Assembly: GCF_003605755.1 (NCBI RefSeq)
Contig: NZ_RAHJ01000019.1
Coordinates: forward strand, 196,331 to 260,330
DNA: 64,000 nt
From: Tsuneonella suprasediminis
GTDB taxonomy: Bacteria > Pseudomonadota > Alphaproteobacteria > Sphingomonadales > Sphingomonadaceae
Reading direction: 5' to 3'
The notes under the pieces are model-generated. The model was given only the letters and a program-made list of their open reading frames with translations. It made no database searches and was not told the origin of the DNA. The position numbers and the translations under genes are program-made. Below, piece by piece: positions 8,436-17,212 of this stretch; the first letter of the stretch is position 1; every line of letters begins with the position of its first letter.

Positions 8436-10418
8436 TTGCCTGACACTCCGCCTCCCGCCGGGAAACCGCCACGCGAACTGACCTGGCGTGCCTTGTTACT
8501 CGGGGGAGCGCTGACATTTATATTCACGGCAGCAAACGTCTATTTCGGCCTGAGGGTCGGATTGACGTTCTCGACCGCTTTGCCGGCGGCAGTCATTTCG
8601 ATGGCCCTGCTACGCGGTTTTAAAGACAATTCACTGGTCGAAAACAACATTACGCAAACCCTTGCCAGTGCGGCGGGCGCTGTTGCGACGATGATTTTCA
8701 TTCTCCCTGGCCTCGTCATGGTCGGCTGGTGGAGCGACTTTCCATACTGGACGACTGTAGCGGTCAGCTTCGTCGGCGGAACGTTGGGAGTGATGATGTC
8801 GGTCCCGCTGCGGAGGGCGCTGGTGGTCAATTCGCCGCTCCCATACCCGGAGGGGATCGCGGGGGCCGAAGTCCTGCGCGTGGGCGGCCGCAGCGAAGAA
8901 GGCGCGGAAGAAAATCGCTTCGGTCTGCGGACAATGCTGTTTGGCGGAGCGCTGAGTGTGGTGATGTCCACTTTGATCGCGCTCAAGCTGGCTGCTGACG
9001 AAATCGGGCGAACGTTCCGTGTGGGCGACGGCGCCACGGGTGTGTCGTTCACTGTTTCGCTGGGTCTGCTGGCGATCGGGCATCTGATTGGCCTGTCAGC
9101 GGGTATCGCCTTGCTTGTCGGGACGTTCGTGTCGTGGGGTGTGTTGCTACCCTGGCGAACCGCTATCGATGGAGGAGGTGGGGCGATCGATACGCTGGTC
9201 GGGGCCGTGTTCTCCAGTGATGTAAGATTTATAGGCGCAGGTGCTATCGCGGTGGCATCGCTATGGACTCTTCTCAAACTGGTGAAGCCGATTGCAGAAG
9301 GTCTTGCTGGGATTGTTGCGTCAAACCGTGCGCGGAGGTCAGGGGTTGAGGTGCCATTGGTCGAACGCGATTTGCCGGGGAGCGTCGTGCTTGGCACAGT
9401 TGTACTGTCTGCTCTGCCGATAGTTTGGTTGCTGTGGCGCTTTGCAGAAGGCGGCCCGGTGATGGACATTCTGCCGCTCGCGCTCGGTGCGTCGCTGGCG
9501 TTCATCTTCGTTGTTGGGGCGGTGGTGGCCGCTGTGACAGGGTATATGGCCGGGTTGGTTGGCACATCGAACAGTCCTGTATCCGGGGTGGGCATCCTGT
9601 CGATCATCATAGCGGCGGTGATGATTGCACTGCTATTTCCAGGGCAGCATAGTGCGGAAGACGCGCAGGCGCTCGTCGCCTATGCGTTGTTTACGACGGC
9701 ATTTGTGTTTGGAATCGCGCTGATTTCCAATGACAACCTTCAGGATTTGAAAACTGGCCAACTGGTTGGTTCGACTCCATGGAAGCAGCAGTTGGCGCTC
9801 GTGCTGGGAGTTGCGGCGGGTAGTCTCGTTATCCCACCGGTGCTCAATTTGTTGAGCGCAACGATGGGGTTCGCCGGCGCGCCCGGTGCAGGTCCGGATG
9901 CCTTACCCGCGCCGCAAGCCTCGCTCATTTCCAGCCTGGCCCAAGGCGTTCTCGGCGGGACGCTGCGTTGGGACCTAGTTGGTTTAGGTGGCGCAATTAT
10001 CGCTGGATTCATCGTTATCGATGAGCTGTTGGGGAAACGCCCGGCGAAAGACGGTGCAAAGCCTTTCCGCCTGCCCCCATTGGCTGTGGCCATGGGGATG
10101 TATTTGCCAATCTCCCTTATCGTTCCGACTGCAACCGGTGCCATTCTTGGCCATCGGTGGGATAGTCGCGCAGAAAAAAGTGCCCGGCCCGAATTCATGA
10201 AGCGCAGTGGTGTGCTTCTGGTGACAGGCATGATCGTCGGCGATAGTTTATTTGGCCTCGGCTATGCTGCGGCAGTCGCGGGGCTTGGGAGCGATCCTTT
10301 GGCTGTGGTGGGCGAAGGATTCGCTCCAGCGGCGCAAATACTTGCACCGTTGGTGCTGATTGCAATTGTCTGGTGGGGTTACGCGGGCACCCGGGCCGGT
10401 GCTGAACGCGTGGCATAA
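8436..10418 (+). CDS. OPT-family oligopeptide/metal-chelate transporter
   Basis: A 660-residue polytopic membrane protein with roughly 14-16 hydrophobic segments. The start region LTWRALLLGGALTFIFTAANVYFGLRVGLTFSTALPAAV, the NNITQTLASAAGA loop and the PYPEGIAGAEVLR motif are hallmarks of the OPT (oligopeptide transporter/YSL-like) superfamily found in bacteria. A TTG at 8436 with GAGGG nine bases upstream is the only sensible start. The next gene is 142 bp away, so it is probably monocistronic or trails thiE by 45 bp. The substrate (peptide or metal chelate) cannot be deduced. Confidence 0.9.
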   Translation: MPDTPPPAGKPPRELTWRALLLGGALTFIFTAANVYFGLRVGLTFSTALPAAVISMALLRGFKDNSLVENNITQTLASAAGAVATMIFILPGLVMVGWWSDFPYWTTVAVSFVGGTLGVMMSVPLRRALVVNSPLPYPEGIAGAEVLRVGGRSEEGAEENRFGLRTMLFGGALSVVMSTLIALKLAADEIGRTFRVGDGATGVSFTVSLGLLAIGHLIGLSAGIALLVGTFVSWGVLLPWRTAIDGGGGAIDTLVGAVFSSDVRFIGAGAIAVASLWTLLKLVKPIAEGLAGIVASNRARRSGVEVPLVERDLPGSVVLGTVVLSALPIVWLLWRFAEGGPVMDILPLALGASLAFIFVVGAVVAAVTGYMAGLVGTSNSPVSGVGILSIIIAAVMIALLFPGQHSAEDAQALVAYALFTTAFVFGIALISNDNLQDLKTGQLVGSTPWKQQLALVLGVAAGSLVIPPVLNLLSATMGFAGAPGAGPDALPAPQASLISSLAQGVLGGTLRWDLVGLGGAIIAGFIVIDELLGKRPAKDGAKPFRLPPLAVAMGMYLPISLIVPTATGAILGHRWDSRAEKSARPEFMKRSGVLLVTGMIVGDSLFGLGYAAAVAGLGSDPLAVVGEGFAPAAQILAPLVLIAIVWWGYAGTRAGAERVA

Positions 10419-10560
10419 CCGTCTGTAACACCCCTGAGTAGGCTGTGAGATGTCGGAGCAGCAGACGCCCACGATGATCTATATCTGATCGGGCGGAGCG
10501 CGCTCGTGCTGGTTGTGTCGCAATCGACAAATGCGGCAGTTATCGCGTAAAGAAGCAGCG

Positions 10561-11256
10561 ATGACTGTCCTTGATCGCATTGCAACCATTCTCATCACGG
10601 CAACCGTCACTTCGGCGGCGTGGATCGTTGCCGGGGGCAGTGTGCTCGATCTGGCAGGCTCGTCCAGTCAGATTGCACGTACCCGGCCTGCGGATGCCCA
10701 ACCTAGTCCGAAATCGAGCGACGTCCCCGCTGTTGAGAATGCCTCTGGCGAGAAAATGAGCGCTCCCCCTCTGGAGACAGAGGATCTGACGGCTCCGAAT
10801 GACACCGAGGCACAGCAGATTATCGTGCCGGTCCTAAATGTTCGGCCCAGTGATTTAAGCGACACCTTTGTTGACGAACGTGAAGGGGGAAAACAAATCC
10901 ATCATGCGCTCGACATCATGGCTCCCGAAGGGACGACGGTTGTCGCCGCTGCCCCAGGCAAGATCGAAAAAATGTTCAGGTCGCAGGTCGGCGGGAATAC
11001 GCTCTATGTCCGGTCGGCAGATGGGCGCACCATCTACTATTACGCTCATCTGGCCGAATATGCGCCGGGCTTGAAAGAAGGGCAGAAAATACGTCGCGGC
11101 CAAAGGCTGGGCGCGGTGGGACATACGGGAAATGCCAGTGAAGAAGCGCCTCACCTTCATTTTGCCATTATGCGAACGACACCGGATGCGAAATGGTGGG
11201 AAGCCGCCGCTGCGGTTAATCCGTATCCGATTTTGACCGGGAAGCGTTCAAAGTAA
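10561..11256 (+). CDS. M23-family metallopeptidase, membrane-anchored
   Basis: LytM/M23 endopeptidase domain, probably acting on peptidoglycan cross-links in the periplasm. One N-terminal hydrophobic segment (residues 7-32) is an uncleaved signal anchor or signal peptide, then a proline-rich linker to about residue 95. The catalytic domain has HHALD (H114, D118), GGNTLYVRS, YYYAHLAEY and the terminal HLHF pair (H198, H200), i.e. the complete zinc and catalytic set. ATG 10561 is preceded by AAGAAGC; in-frame upstream starts lack this. The 3' end overlaps the convergent gene by 41 bp. Confidence 0.9.
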   Translation: MTVLDRIATILITATVTSAAWIVAGGSVLDLAGSSSQIARTRPADAQPSPKSSDVPAVENASGEKMSAPPLETEDLTAPNDTEAQQIIVPVLNVRPSDLSDTFVDEREGGKQIHHALDIMAPEGTTVVAAAPGKIEKMFRSQVGGNTLYVRSADGRTIYYYAHLAEYAPGLKEGQKIRRGQRLGAVGHTGNASEEAPHLHFAIMRTTPDAKWWEAAAAVNPYPILTGKRSK

Positions 11257-11629
11257 TTGGAATCGGGCCCCGTACGCATCGCACGCTGCTCAGTTCTCCC
11301 GATACGTTTAGCAGGCTGAGGGTATTGGCGCTGGTGCGTTCGAACCGCGCGCCCAGCATCGGCCCCCGCGTAAAATGCACCTGATCGCCCGTCAGCAGAT
11401 AAGTGCCGTGACCATTTGGGTTTTCATAGCTGGAGTTATTGATCGTCTCGAACCAACTGTCAGGGATGGGCAATACTGCCGGGCCAGCGGCATCCCCCGG
11501 CACCTCACAAATCCAGCGACCATGAGGCAGAGTGTCGAGCTTGCCATTCAGGGGGTCTGATTTATCAGATGCAGGTGCTGCGGTGCCCAGCATCGCGGCA
11601 ATGACAGGCAGGATCGCAAGAAGTTTCAT
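11216..11629 (-). CDS. exported protein of unknown function
   Basis: A 137-residue protein with an N-terminal signal sequence (MKLLAILPVIAAMLGTAAPA). The mature region reads LPHGRWICEVPGDAAGPAV, then SWFETINNSSYENPNGHGTY and VHFTRGPMLGARFERT, ending in a cysteine-bearing SVRCVRGP strand. The two cysteines may form a disulfide. AAGAGG precedes the ATG at 11629. I do not recognise the family; it lies just upstream of and divergent from efp. The convergent 41-bp coding overlap with the M23 gene suggests both ends are genuine but compact. Confidence 0.75.
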   Translation of the reverse strand: MKLLAILPVIAAMLGTAAPASDKSDPLNGKLDTLPHGRWICEVPGDAAGPAVLPIPDSWFETINNSSYENPNGHGTYLLTGDQVHFTRGPMLGARFERTSANTLSLLNVSGELSSVRCVRGPIPITLNASRSKSDTD

Positions 11630-11764
11630 CACCTCTTACGCTAGCATTGTAGACATCCCTGTGCCACCCTCCTTGCTCATACGCTTGCTTGCGGCTAAGG
11701 CGCGCGGCGCAGACGCTGGCATACATGCCGCCCGTCCTCCCATTACAGAAGGCGCAACACTCCC

Positions 11765-12328
11765 ATGAAAATCAGCGGTGTGGACATTCGTCCCGGTAAT
11801 ATTCTCGAATATGAAGGCGGCATTTGGAAAGTTGCCAAGATCCAGCACACCCAGCCGGGGAAGGGCGGCGCCTACATGCAGGTCGAAATGAAGAACCTGC
11901 AGGATGGCCGCAAAACAAACGTCCGCTTCCGCAGCGCCGACACGGTTGAGAAAGTCCGTCTCGATACGAAGGACTATCAGTTCCTCTATGAAGATGGCGA
12001 CATGCTCGTGTTCATGGATCAGGAAAGCTACGAGCAGATCAACCTGCCAAGCGACCTGTTGGGCGATGCGCGTCCGTTTTTGCAAGATGGCATGCAGGTG
12101 AAGCTCGAACTGTGGGAAGAAAAGCCCATCAGCGTGGAATTGCCGCAACAAGTTGAAGCAACGATTGTGGAAGCGGATGCGGTTGTGAAGGGGCAGACCG
12201 CTTCTTCCAGTTACAAGCCCGCGATTCTCGACAATGGCGTGCGGATCATGGTTCCGCCCCATATCGAAAGCGGTACGCGGATCGTTGTCGACGTTTACGA
12301 ACAAGCCTACATCGGCAAGGCGAACTGA
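11765..12328 (+). CDS. efp: translation elongation factor P
   Basis: Relieves ribosome stalling at polyproline stretches. Full length at 187 residues with three beta-barrel domains: KOW-like N-terminal domain beginning [21 protein letters not shown], the tip loop QPGKGGAY carrying lysine 33 (equivalent to the modified lysine of E. coli EF-P), and OB domains ending [28 protein letters not shown]. No beta-lysylation gene is seen in the window, so whether K33 is modified is unknown. The start is ATG 11765, and suhB-like follows after 7 bp. Confidence 0.97.
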   Translation: MKISGVDIRPGNILEYEGGIWKVAKIQHTQPGKGGAYMQVEMKNLQDGRKTNVRFRSADTVEKVRLDTKDYQFLYEDGDMLVFMDQESYEQINLPSDLLGDARPFLQDGMQVKLELWEEKPISVELPQQVEATIVEADAVVKGQTASSSYKPAILDNGVRIMVPPHIESGTRIVVDVYEQAYIGKAN

Positions 12329-12335
12329 GGCAGTA

Positions 12336-13157
12336 ATGGCAGCCGTACCTGGCATAATCCGCGTTATGGAAAAGGCCGCCCGCAAGGCGGGTGGCCGCTT
12401 GCGCCGCGACTTCGGTGAAGTTGAGCATTTGCAGGTGAGCCGCAAGGGGCCGAGCGACTTCGTTTCCAAGGCCGACCAGATCGCTGAACGGACAATCTAT
12501 GATGAACTGCTTCACGCACGGCCCGATTGGGGTTTTGTGCTGGAGGAAGCTGGGATCATCGAAGGTGATCCGAACAAGCCGCGTTGGATCATCGATCCGC
12601 TGGATGGAACAAGCAATTTTCTCCACGGGATTCCGCACTTTGCAATCTCGATTGCCGTGCAGGAGCCTAAGCTGGACGGCTCGGGCTGGGGCGAAGTGAC
12701 CGCTGCAGTCGTCTATCAACCGATAACCGACGAGACGTTCTGGGCGGAAAAGACCCGTGGCGCCTGGCTTCATGACGGGCGCCTGCGGGTATCGTCGCGC
12801 TCCCGTCTGCACGAAGCATTGGTTGCCACAGGCACTCCGTTTCAAGGGCACGGCGACTTCGCGGAATGGGTCAAGATATTCGCGGCAATCGGGCCGCAAA
12901 TTGCCGGTATTCGCCGTTATGGCGCGGCTTCGCTCGATCTCGCATGGTTGGCTGCCGGTCGCTATGACGGTTTCTGGGAAAGCGACTTGAGCCCGTGGGA
13001 CACAGCCGCGGGGTGCCTTCTGGTGCGCGAGGCTGGCGGATTTGTGACGGATTTCCGGGGACGTAGCTTGCCCATTTGCGATAAGCAGGTGCTGGCTGGC
13101 AATGACGGGCTACACTCCAAACTGCACAAAGTTTTGACTGGGGCGTTGAAGACTTAA
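12336..13157 (+). CDS. suhB: inositol-1-monophosphatase family protein
   Basis: Mg2+-dependent, Li+-sensitive phosphatase of the IMPase superfamily. The 273-residue protein has the metal ligands in order: VSKADQIAERTI, a glutamate in FVLEEAG, the signature WIIDPLDGTSNFLHGIPHFAISIAV, and the C-terminal FWESDLSPWDTAAGCLLVREAGG. GAGG lies a few bases before ATG 12336, seven bases after efp, so the pair is an operon. SuhB-type proteins also act in rRNA antitermination in enterobacteria; whether this one does is not visible. Confidence 0.92.
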   Translation: MAAVPGIIRVMEKAARKAGGRLRRDFGEVEHLQVSRKGPSDFVSKADQIAERTIYDELLHARPDWGFVLEEAGIIEGDPNKPRWIIDPLDGTSNFLHGIPHFAISIAVQEPKLDGSGWGEVTAAVVYQPITDETFWAEKTRGAWLHDGRLRVSSRSRLHEALVATGTPFQGHGDFAEWVKIFAAIGPQIAGIRRYGAASLDLAWLAAGRYDGFWESDLSPWDTAAGCLLVREAGGFVTDFRGRSLPICDKQVLAGNDGLHSKLHKVLTGALKT

Positions 13158-13208
13158 CGACATTGCTTGCAGGCGCGTCGCGACCACGCTAGGCCGCGCG
13201 CGCCCGGA

Positions 13209-13293
13209 GCCTCCGTGGCGGAATTGGTAGACGCGAACGACTCAAAATCGTTTTTCTACGGAAGTGCCGGTTCGAGTCCGGCCGGGGGCACCA
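13209..13293 (+). tRNA. tRNA-Leu (CAA)
   Basis: An 85-nt cloverleaf with acceptor GCCTCCG pairing CGGGGGC, a D-arm TGGCGGAATTGGTAGACGC, an anticodon loop CTCAAAA (anticodon CAA, reading UUG), a long variable arm typical of leucine tRNAs, the T-loop GGTTCGAGTCC and an encoded CCA. Confidence 0.97.
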
Positions 13294-13352
13294 CAACAGA
13301 CGGCAACCAAAGTGCTTGTATTCGGGTTGTCAGTCTGTGATTTCAGGAGCTG

Positions 13353-15152
13353 ATGCTCCCAACTCCCTCTCCCCATGCCATCGCTGCAATTATTGTCACG
13401 ATCGGAATGTTCGTCGCTTTCGCCCGGGCGAAAATGTCGACTGAAATTGTTTCGCTAATGACAATCGCGGTGATTGCGGTGGGGCTCTATTTCTTCCCGC
13501 TTCCGGACAGCCAGCCGACAGAAGGGCTGGCTCTCGCTTTCTCCGGTTTCGGGCACTACGCGCTGATTACTATTTGCGCGCTTATGATTATGGGGCGCGG
13601 TCTCGTAGTGACTGGTGCGCTTGATCCGGTCGCTCGCGTTCTGGAGCGGGTGTTCAAGTTTAATCTGCAACTTGGGCTGTTGCTGTCGCTGGTCATGGCT
13701 TTCTGCCTTTCGATGGTGGTCAACGACACGCCGGTTCTGGTGCTGTTGCTGCCGATCTTCGTCAGCCTGGCTGCGCGTGGTGCGATGCCGGCTTCCAAAA
13801 CGCTTATTCCACTCAATGCCGCAGTCCTGATCGGCGGAATGGGGACCACAATAGGGACGTCGACTAACCTGCTGGTTGTGTCGATCGCGCGCGATCTCGG
13901 TATGCCGCACATGAACGTGTTTCATTTTACCCCTATCGTTTTGATGGCTGCCTTGGTCGCCTTGCCATACCTCTGGCTGGTAATGCCGCGTCTGTTGGGG
14001 GATAATCGCGTTGCCGACATAGCGGAAAAGCGGCGCTTTCATGCGCGCCTCAGGCTAGGCGAAGATAGCATCCTGACCGGTCAGGAGCTATCCACCGTTT
14101 TACCGCGCCTGCCGGCCGATCTTGAATTTCATGAAGCGCCTATAGGCCCGCTCCAGCCGCAGCAGCGACTGGCGATTTCCGGTACGCACGAGGCACTGGA
14201 AGAAGCGATGCGAACCCTGAAAGGGGAGATCGCGCCCGCCTGGGTGATTGATCGAATCCGGCAACAGTCGTCCGAGATCGGTGCTGATATCAATGTCGTA
14301 GAGGTGAGCGTTACGGCAGATTCGCGTCTGATCGGACGAACATTGCCAAGTTCTGGCGTGGCCGATTTATATGGCGTCGCGGTATTGGGAATTCACCGTC
14401 CGCATACTCTGTTGGGTGAACGCGATCAGTATAGCGAAGGTGGTGACCTTCGGATATCCGAAGGGGATGTAATGCTGGTGATGGGGCTTCTCCCCGCAAT
14501 CGAGGAGTTCGCCCGCGCAGATAGTTTGCTCATCCTTGCAGGTAAACGGGAAATGCCGCGTCGCTCGAAGGCGGCCTTGGCAGGGGGCATAATGCTGGGT
14601 TCGGTTGGCCTGGCATCGATCGGCCTGCTGCCCATCGCCATTTCCGCGCTGGCTGGAGCGATCCTGATGTTCGTGACCGGTTGTGTGCGGTTCGACAGGG
14701 TGGGACGGGCGCTGTCAGCCAAAGTGATTGTTCTGGTCGCGGCGTCGATTGCGTTGGGACGTCTCGTACTCGAATCCGGGGCGGCCGATTGGCTGGGGCA
14801 AACGTTATCGCTGGGCCTGCAGTTCTTGCCGCCTGCCGCGGTACTGGCGGCAATCATGCTGTTCGTCACGCTGCTGACGAACTTCGCATCGAACGCGACC
14901 GCAGCAACGGTTGGCACACCGATCGCCTTTAGCATCGCTGAAAAGCTGGGCTTGCCTGCGGAGCCACTGATCCTGGCGGTCCTGTTCGGTTGCAATCTTT
15001 GTTACGCCACGCCGATCGCTTACCAGACCAATATGCTTATCATGGCCGAAGGCAGCTATGAGTTTCGGGATTACATTCGCACCGGGGTTCCGCTGGTATT
15101 GCTGATGGTCGCCACGCTGTCCATTTTGCTGGTCAGCACTTACGGGATGTAA
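13353..15152 (+). CDS. SLC13-family permease with TrkA-C domain
   Basis: A 599-residue transporter of the divalent anion:Na+ (SLC13/ArsB-like) superfamily. Two membrane halves (residues about 10-210 and 395-590) flank a soluble centre (about 220-385) with TrkA-C (RCK-C)-like folds, e.g. DINVVEVSVTADSRLIGRTL and GDLRISEGDVMLVMG. Repeat signatures are VNDTPVLVLLLPIFVSLA, GGMGTTIGTSTNLLVVSIA and the second-half NFASNATAATVGTPIAFSIA. AGGAGC precedes the ATG. The substrate (sulfate, dicarboxylate or another anion) is not evident. Confidence 0.9.
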   Translation: MLPTPSPHAIAAIIVTIGMFVAFARAKMSTEIVSLMTIAVIAVGLYFFPLPDSQPTEGLALAFSGFGHYALITICALMIMGRGLVVTGALDPVARVLERVFKFNLQLGLLLSLVMAFCLSMVVNDTPVLVLLLPIFVSLAARGAMPASKTLIPLNAAVLIGGMGTTIGTSTNLLVVSIARDLGMPHMNVFHFTPIVLMAALVALPYLWLVMPRLLGDNRVADIAEKRRFHARLRLGEDSILTGQELSTVLPRLPADLEFHEAPIGPLQPQQRLAISGTHEALEEAMRTLKGEIAPAWVIDRIRQQSSEIGADINVVEVSVTADSRLIGRTLPSSGVADLYGVAVLGIHRPHTLLGERDQYSEGGDLRISEGDVMLVMGLLPAIEEFARADSLLILAGKREMPRRSKAALAGGIMLGSVGLASIGLLPIAISALAGAILMFVTGCVRFDRVGRALSAKVIVLVAASIALGRLVLESGAADWLGQTLSLGLQFLPPAAVLAAIMLFVTLLTNFASNATAATVGTPIAFSIAEKLGLPAEPLILAVLFGCNLCYATPIAYQTNMLIMAEGSYEFRDYIRTGVPLVLLMVATLSILLVSTYGM

Positions 15153-15273
15153 TCCGGCATATTCGGCCGTCGTTAGGCGCGGCTCAGGTGCAACCTGTGG
15201 GGCCATACGACAGACGGCCGCCGAAGGTTTCCCCTCGACGGCCATCGCTCCTCCCTCCCGGAGAAATTAGCAG

Positions 15274-15456
15274 CTAGCAGTAAGTACCCAGACGGTGGTG
15301 CAAAGCATTGATCTTTGCCAGTTCCTCCCGATCTTCGATGGTGCGGGCATAAGAAGTGAGCGCAGTCCGCAGCAGTCGAAAATCGGCGGTAGAGAACAGC
15401 GCGCGCGCGCGTTGCGGTTCGGCGCTGGTGGGACGTTCTTCTGTCATGACGGTCAT
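15274..15456 (-). CDS. small conserved-type protein downstream of aceA
   Basis: A 60-residue soluble protein (TEERPTSAEPQRARALFST, ADFRLLRTALTSYARTIEDR, then INALHHRLGTYC) beginning 15 bp after the isocitrate lyase stop on the same strand. It is amphipathic and helical with no membrane segment. I do not recognise a family. The close spacing argues it is cotranscribed with aceA and real; MTVMTEE could start at either methionine. A role in glyoxylate metabolism is only suggested by position. Confidence 0.6.
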   Translation of the reverse strand: MTVMTEERPTSAEPQRARALFSTADFRLLRTALTSYARTIEDREELAKINALHHRLGTYC

Positions 15457-15471
15457 CCTTTTCTCTCCGGG

Positions 15472-17070
15472 TTACGCTGCTGCGAACTGGTTCATGGTGT
15501 TGTCTTTGCCGCCAGCCTTGAGGGCGGCTTCACCGGCGAAGTATTCCTTGTGGTCGTCTCCGATGTCGGAACCGGCCATATTCTGATGCTTCACACAGGC
15601 GATACCCTGGCGAATTTCCTCGCGCTGAACCTGTTTGACGTAACCCAGCATGCCATCGTCACCAAAATAGCGCTTCGCGAGGTTGTCGGTGCTCAGCGCT
15701 GCCGTGTGATATGTCGGCAGGGTGATGAGGTGATGGAAGATGCCTGCTTCCCGCGCCGCGTCGGCCTGAAACGTTCGGATACGTTCATCGGCTTCAGTGG
15801 CCAGATCGCTGCCGTCGTAATCCACGCTCATCAGCTTGGCGCGATCATAATCCGACACATCCTTGCCTTCGGCTTCCCATGCATCGAACACCTGCTGACG
15901 GAAATTGAGTGTCCAGTTAAAGCTGGGCGAGTTATTGTACACCAGCTTGGCGTTCGGGATGACTTCGCGGATGCGGCTGACCATTCCGCCGATCTGGCCG
16001 ATGTGTGGCTTTTCTGTTTCGATCCACAGCAAGTCCGCGCCGTTCTGCAGCGCTGTGATGCAGTCGAGAACGCAGCGGTCTTCGCCTGTTCCCGAGCGGA
16101 ACTGATAAAGGTTGCTGGGCAGACGCTTGGGGCGCAGCAGCTTGCCATTGCGCGTAATCAGGACATCGCCATTGCCAATCTGCTCTGCCGCGACTTCGTC
16201 ACAGTCGAGGAAGCTGTTGTACTGGTCGCCCAGATCGCCTGCTTCGGTGCTATACGCGATTTGCTTGGTCAATCCTGCGCCAAGCGAGTCGGTGCGAGCA
16301 ACGATGATCCCATCTTCCACGCCCAGTTCGAGGAAGGCATAACGAATGGCGCGGATTTTCTGAAGGAAATCTTCGTGTGGAACGGTGACTTTCCCATCCT
16401 GATGGCCGCACTGCTTTTCATCCGACACCTGATTTTCGATCTGCAGCGCGCAGGCACCGGCTTCGATCATTTTCTTGGCGAGCAGATAAGTCGCTTCGGC
16501 GTTGCCGAACCCGGCATCGATATCGGCAATGATCGGAACGACATGGGTTTCATGGCTTTCGATCGCATGTTCGATCCGCTTGGCTTCGACAGCGTCGCCG
16601 CGTTCACGCGCTGCGTCGAGTTCACGGAACAGGCCGCCCAGTTCGCGGGCATCTGCCTGACGAAGAAAGGTGTACAGTTCTTCGATCAGTGCAGGAACCG
16701 ACGTTTTTTCGTGCATCGACTGGTCGGGCAGGGGGCCGAAATCGCTACGCAGAGCGGCGACCATCCAGCCCGAAAGATACAGGTATCTGCGTTTGGTCGA
16801 ACCGAAATGCTTTTTGATGGCGATCATCTTCTGTTGACCGATGAACCCGTGCCAGCAGCCAAGCGACTGGGTGTATTGCGCCGGATCGGTATCGTATGCG
16901 GCCATATCCTCACGCATGATCTTCGCGGTGTAGCGTGCGATATCCAGCCCGGTGGGGAAGCGGTTCTGCAAGCGCATACGTGCGGCGCTCTCAGCGTCGA
17001 TTGCGTTCCACGGGGCACCTTGGGCGCCAATGGTCTGGCCTAGCTGGTTGATCTCGGTCTGATAGGTCAT
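15472..17070 (-). CDS. aceA: isocitrate lyase (long, about 530-residue subfamily)
   Basis: Cleaves isocitrate to glyoxylate and succinate in the glyoxylate shunt. At 532 residues it belongs to the longer isocitrate lyase subfamily (as in Pseudomonas aeruginosa), not the shorter E. coli type. Key segments are YLSGWMVAAL, PIIADIDAGFGNAEATYLLAKKM, the catalytic-cysteine motif EKQCGHQDGKVTVP, GIIVARTDSLGAGL, LLWIETEKPHIGQI and YNNSPSFNW. ATG 17070 has GGAGAAA upstream; a longer frame reaches into the divergent regulator and is rejected. Malate synthase is not in the window. Confidence 0.96.
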   Translation of the reverse strand: MTYQTEINQLGQTIGAQGAPWNAIDAESAARMRLQNRFPTGLDIARYTAKIMREDMAAYDTDPAQYTQSLGCWHGFIGQQKMIAIKKHFGSTKRRYLYLSGWMVAALRSDFGPLPDQSMHEKTSVPALIEELYTFLRQADARELGGLFRELDAARERGDAVEAKRIEHAIESHETHVVPIIADIDAGFGNAEATYLLAKKMIEAGACALQIENQVSDEKQCGHQDGKVTVPHEDFLQKIRAIRYAFLELGVEDGIIVARTDSLGAGLTKQIAYSTEAGDLGDQYNSFLDCDEVAAEQIGNGDVLITRNGKLLRPKRLPSNLYQFRSGTGEDRCVLDCITALQNGADLLWIETEKPHIGQIGGMVSRIREVIPNAKLVYNNSPSFNWTLNFRQQVFDAWEAEGKDVSDYDRAKLMSVDYDGSDLATEADERIRTFQADAAREAGIFHHLITLPTYHTAALSTDNLAKRYFGDDGMLGYVKQVQREEIRQGIACVKHQNMAGSDIGDDHKEYFAGEAALKAGGKDNTMNQFAAA

Positions 17071-17127
17071 GGATTTTCTCCAGAGAGGAATTGTGTGGTC
17101 GGCACCCGGTATCGCCTTGGAATCGGG

Positions 17128-17152
17128 AGTTTGATAGGAAAAGTTACAAACT
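17128..17152. promoter_or_regulatory. candidate operator between aceA and its divergent regulator
   Basis: AGTTTG (17128-17133) and CAAACT (17147-17152) are exact inverted half-sites separated by 13 bp, extending imperfectly on the inner side. RamB of corynebacteria binds AAACTTTG/TTTGCAAA-like half-sites near aceA. The site is 58 bp upstream of the aceA start codon. It is a sequence-level candidate only. Confidence 0.45.
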
Positions 17153-17189
17153 ATCTTGTCTGTATGCGCTGAATTCGCCAATGATGCGT

Positions 17190-17211
17190 GTAAATATGTA
17201 AGGATATTTAC
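17190..17211. promoter_or_regulatory. 8-bp perfect inverted repeat over the regulator ribosome-binding site
   Basis: GTAAATAT (17190-17197) and ATATTTAC (17204-17211) are perfect inverted repeats around a 6-base GTAAGG spacer. The spacer contains most of the Shine-Dalgarno TAAGGA, and the repeat ends one base before the ATG at 17213. It could be an autoregulatory operator or, in RNA, a hairpin displaying the ribosome-binding site in its loop. Confidence 0.55.
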
Positions 17212-17212
17212 A

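Noticed and set aside
15165-15243. Inverted repeat GGCCGTCG/CGACGGCC between the permease and the small gene after aceA
   Set aside because: The spacer is 63 bp, there is no T-run, and GGCCG-type repeats are common in this GC-rich sequence. A weak convergent terminator is possible but not supported.
15295-17043. A 582-residue open frame on the plus strand opposite isocitrate lyase
   Set aside because: It is antisense to a full-length, motif-complete aceA; high-GC genes on one strand leave long open frames opposite. Its translation shows no domain.
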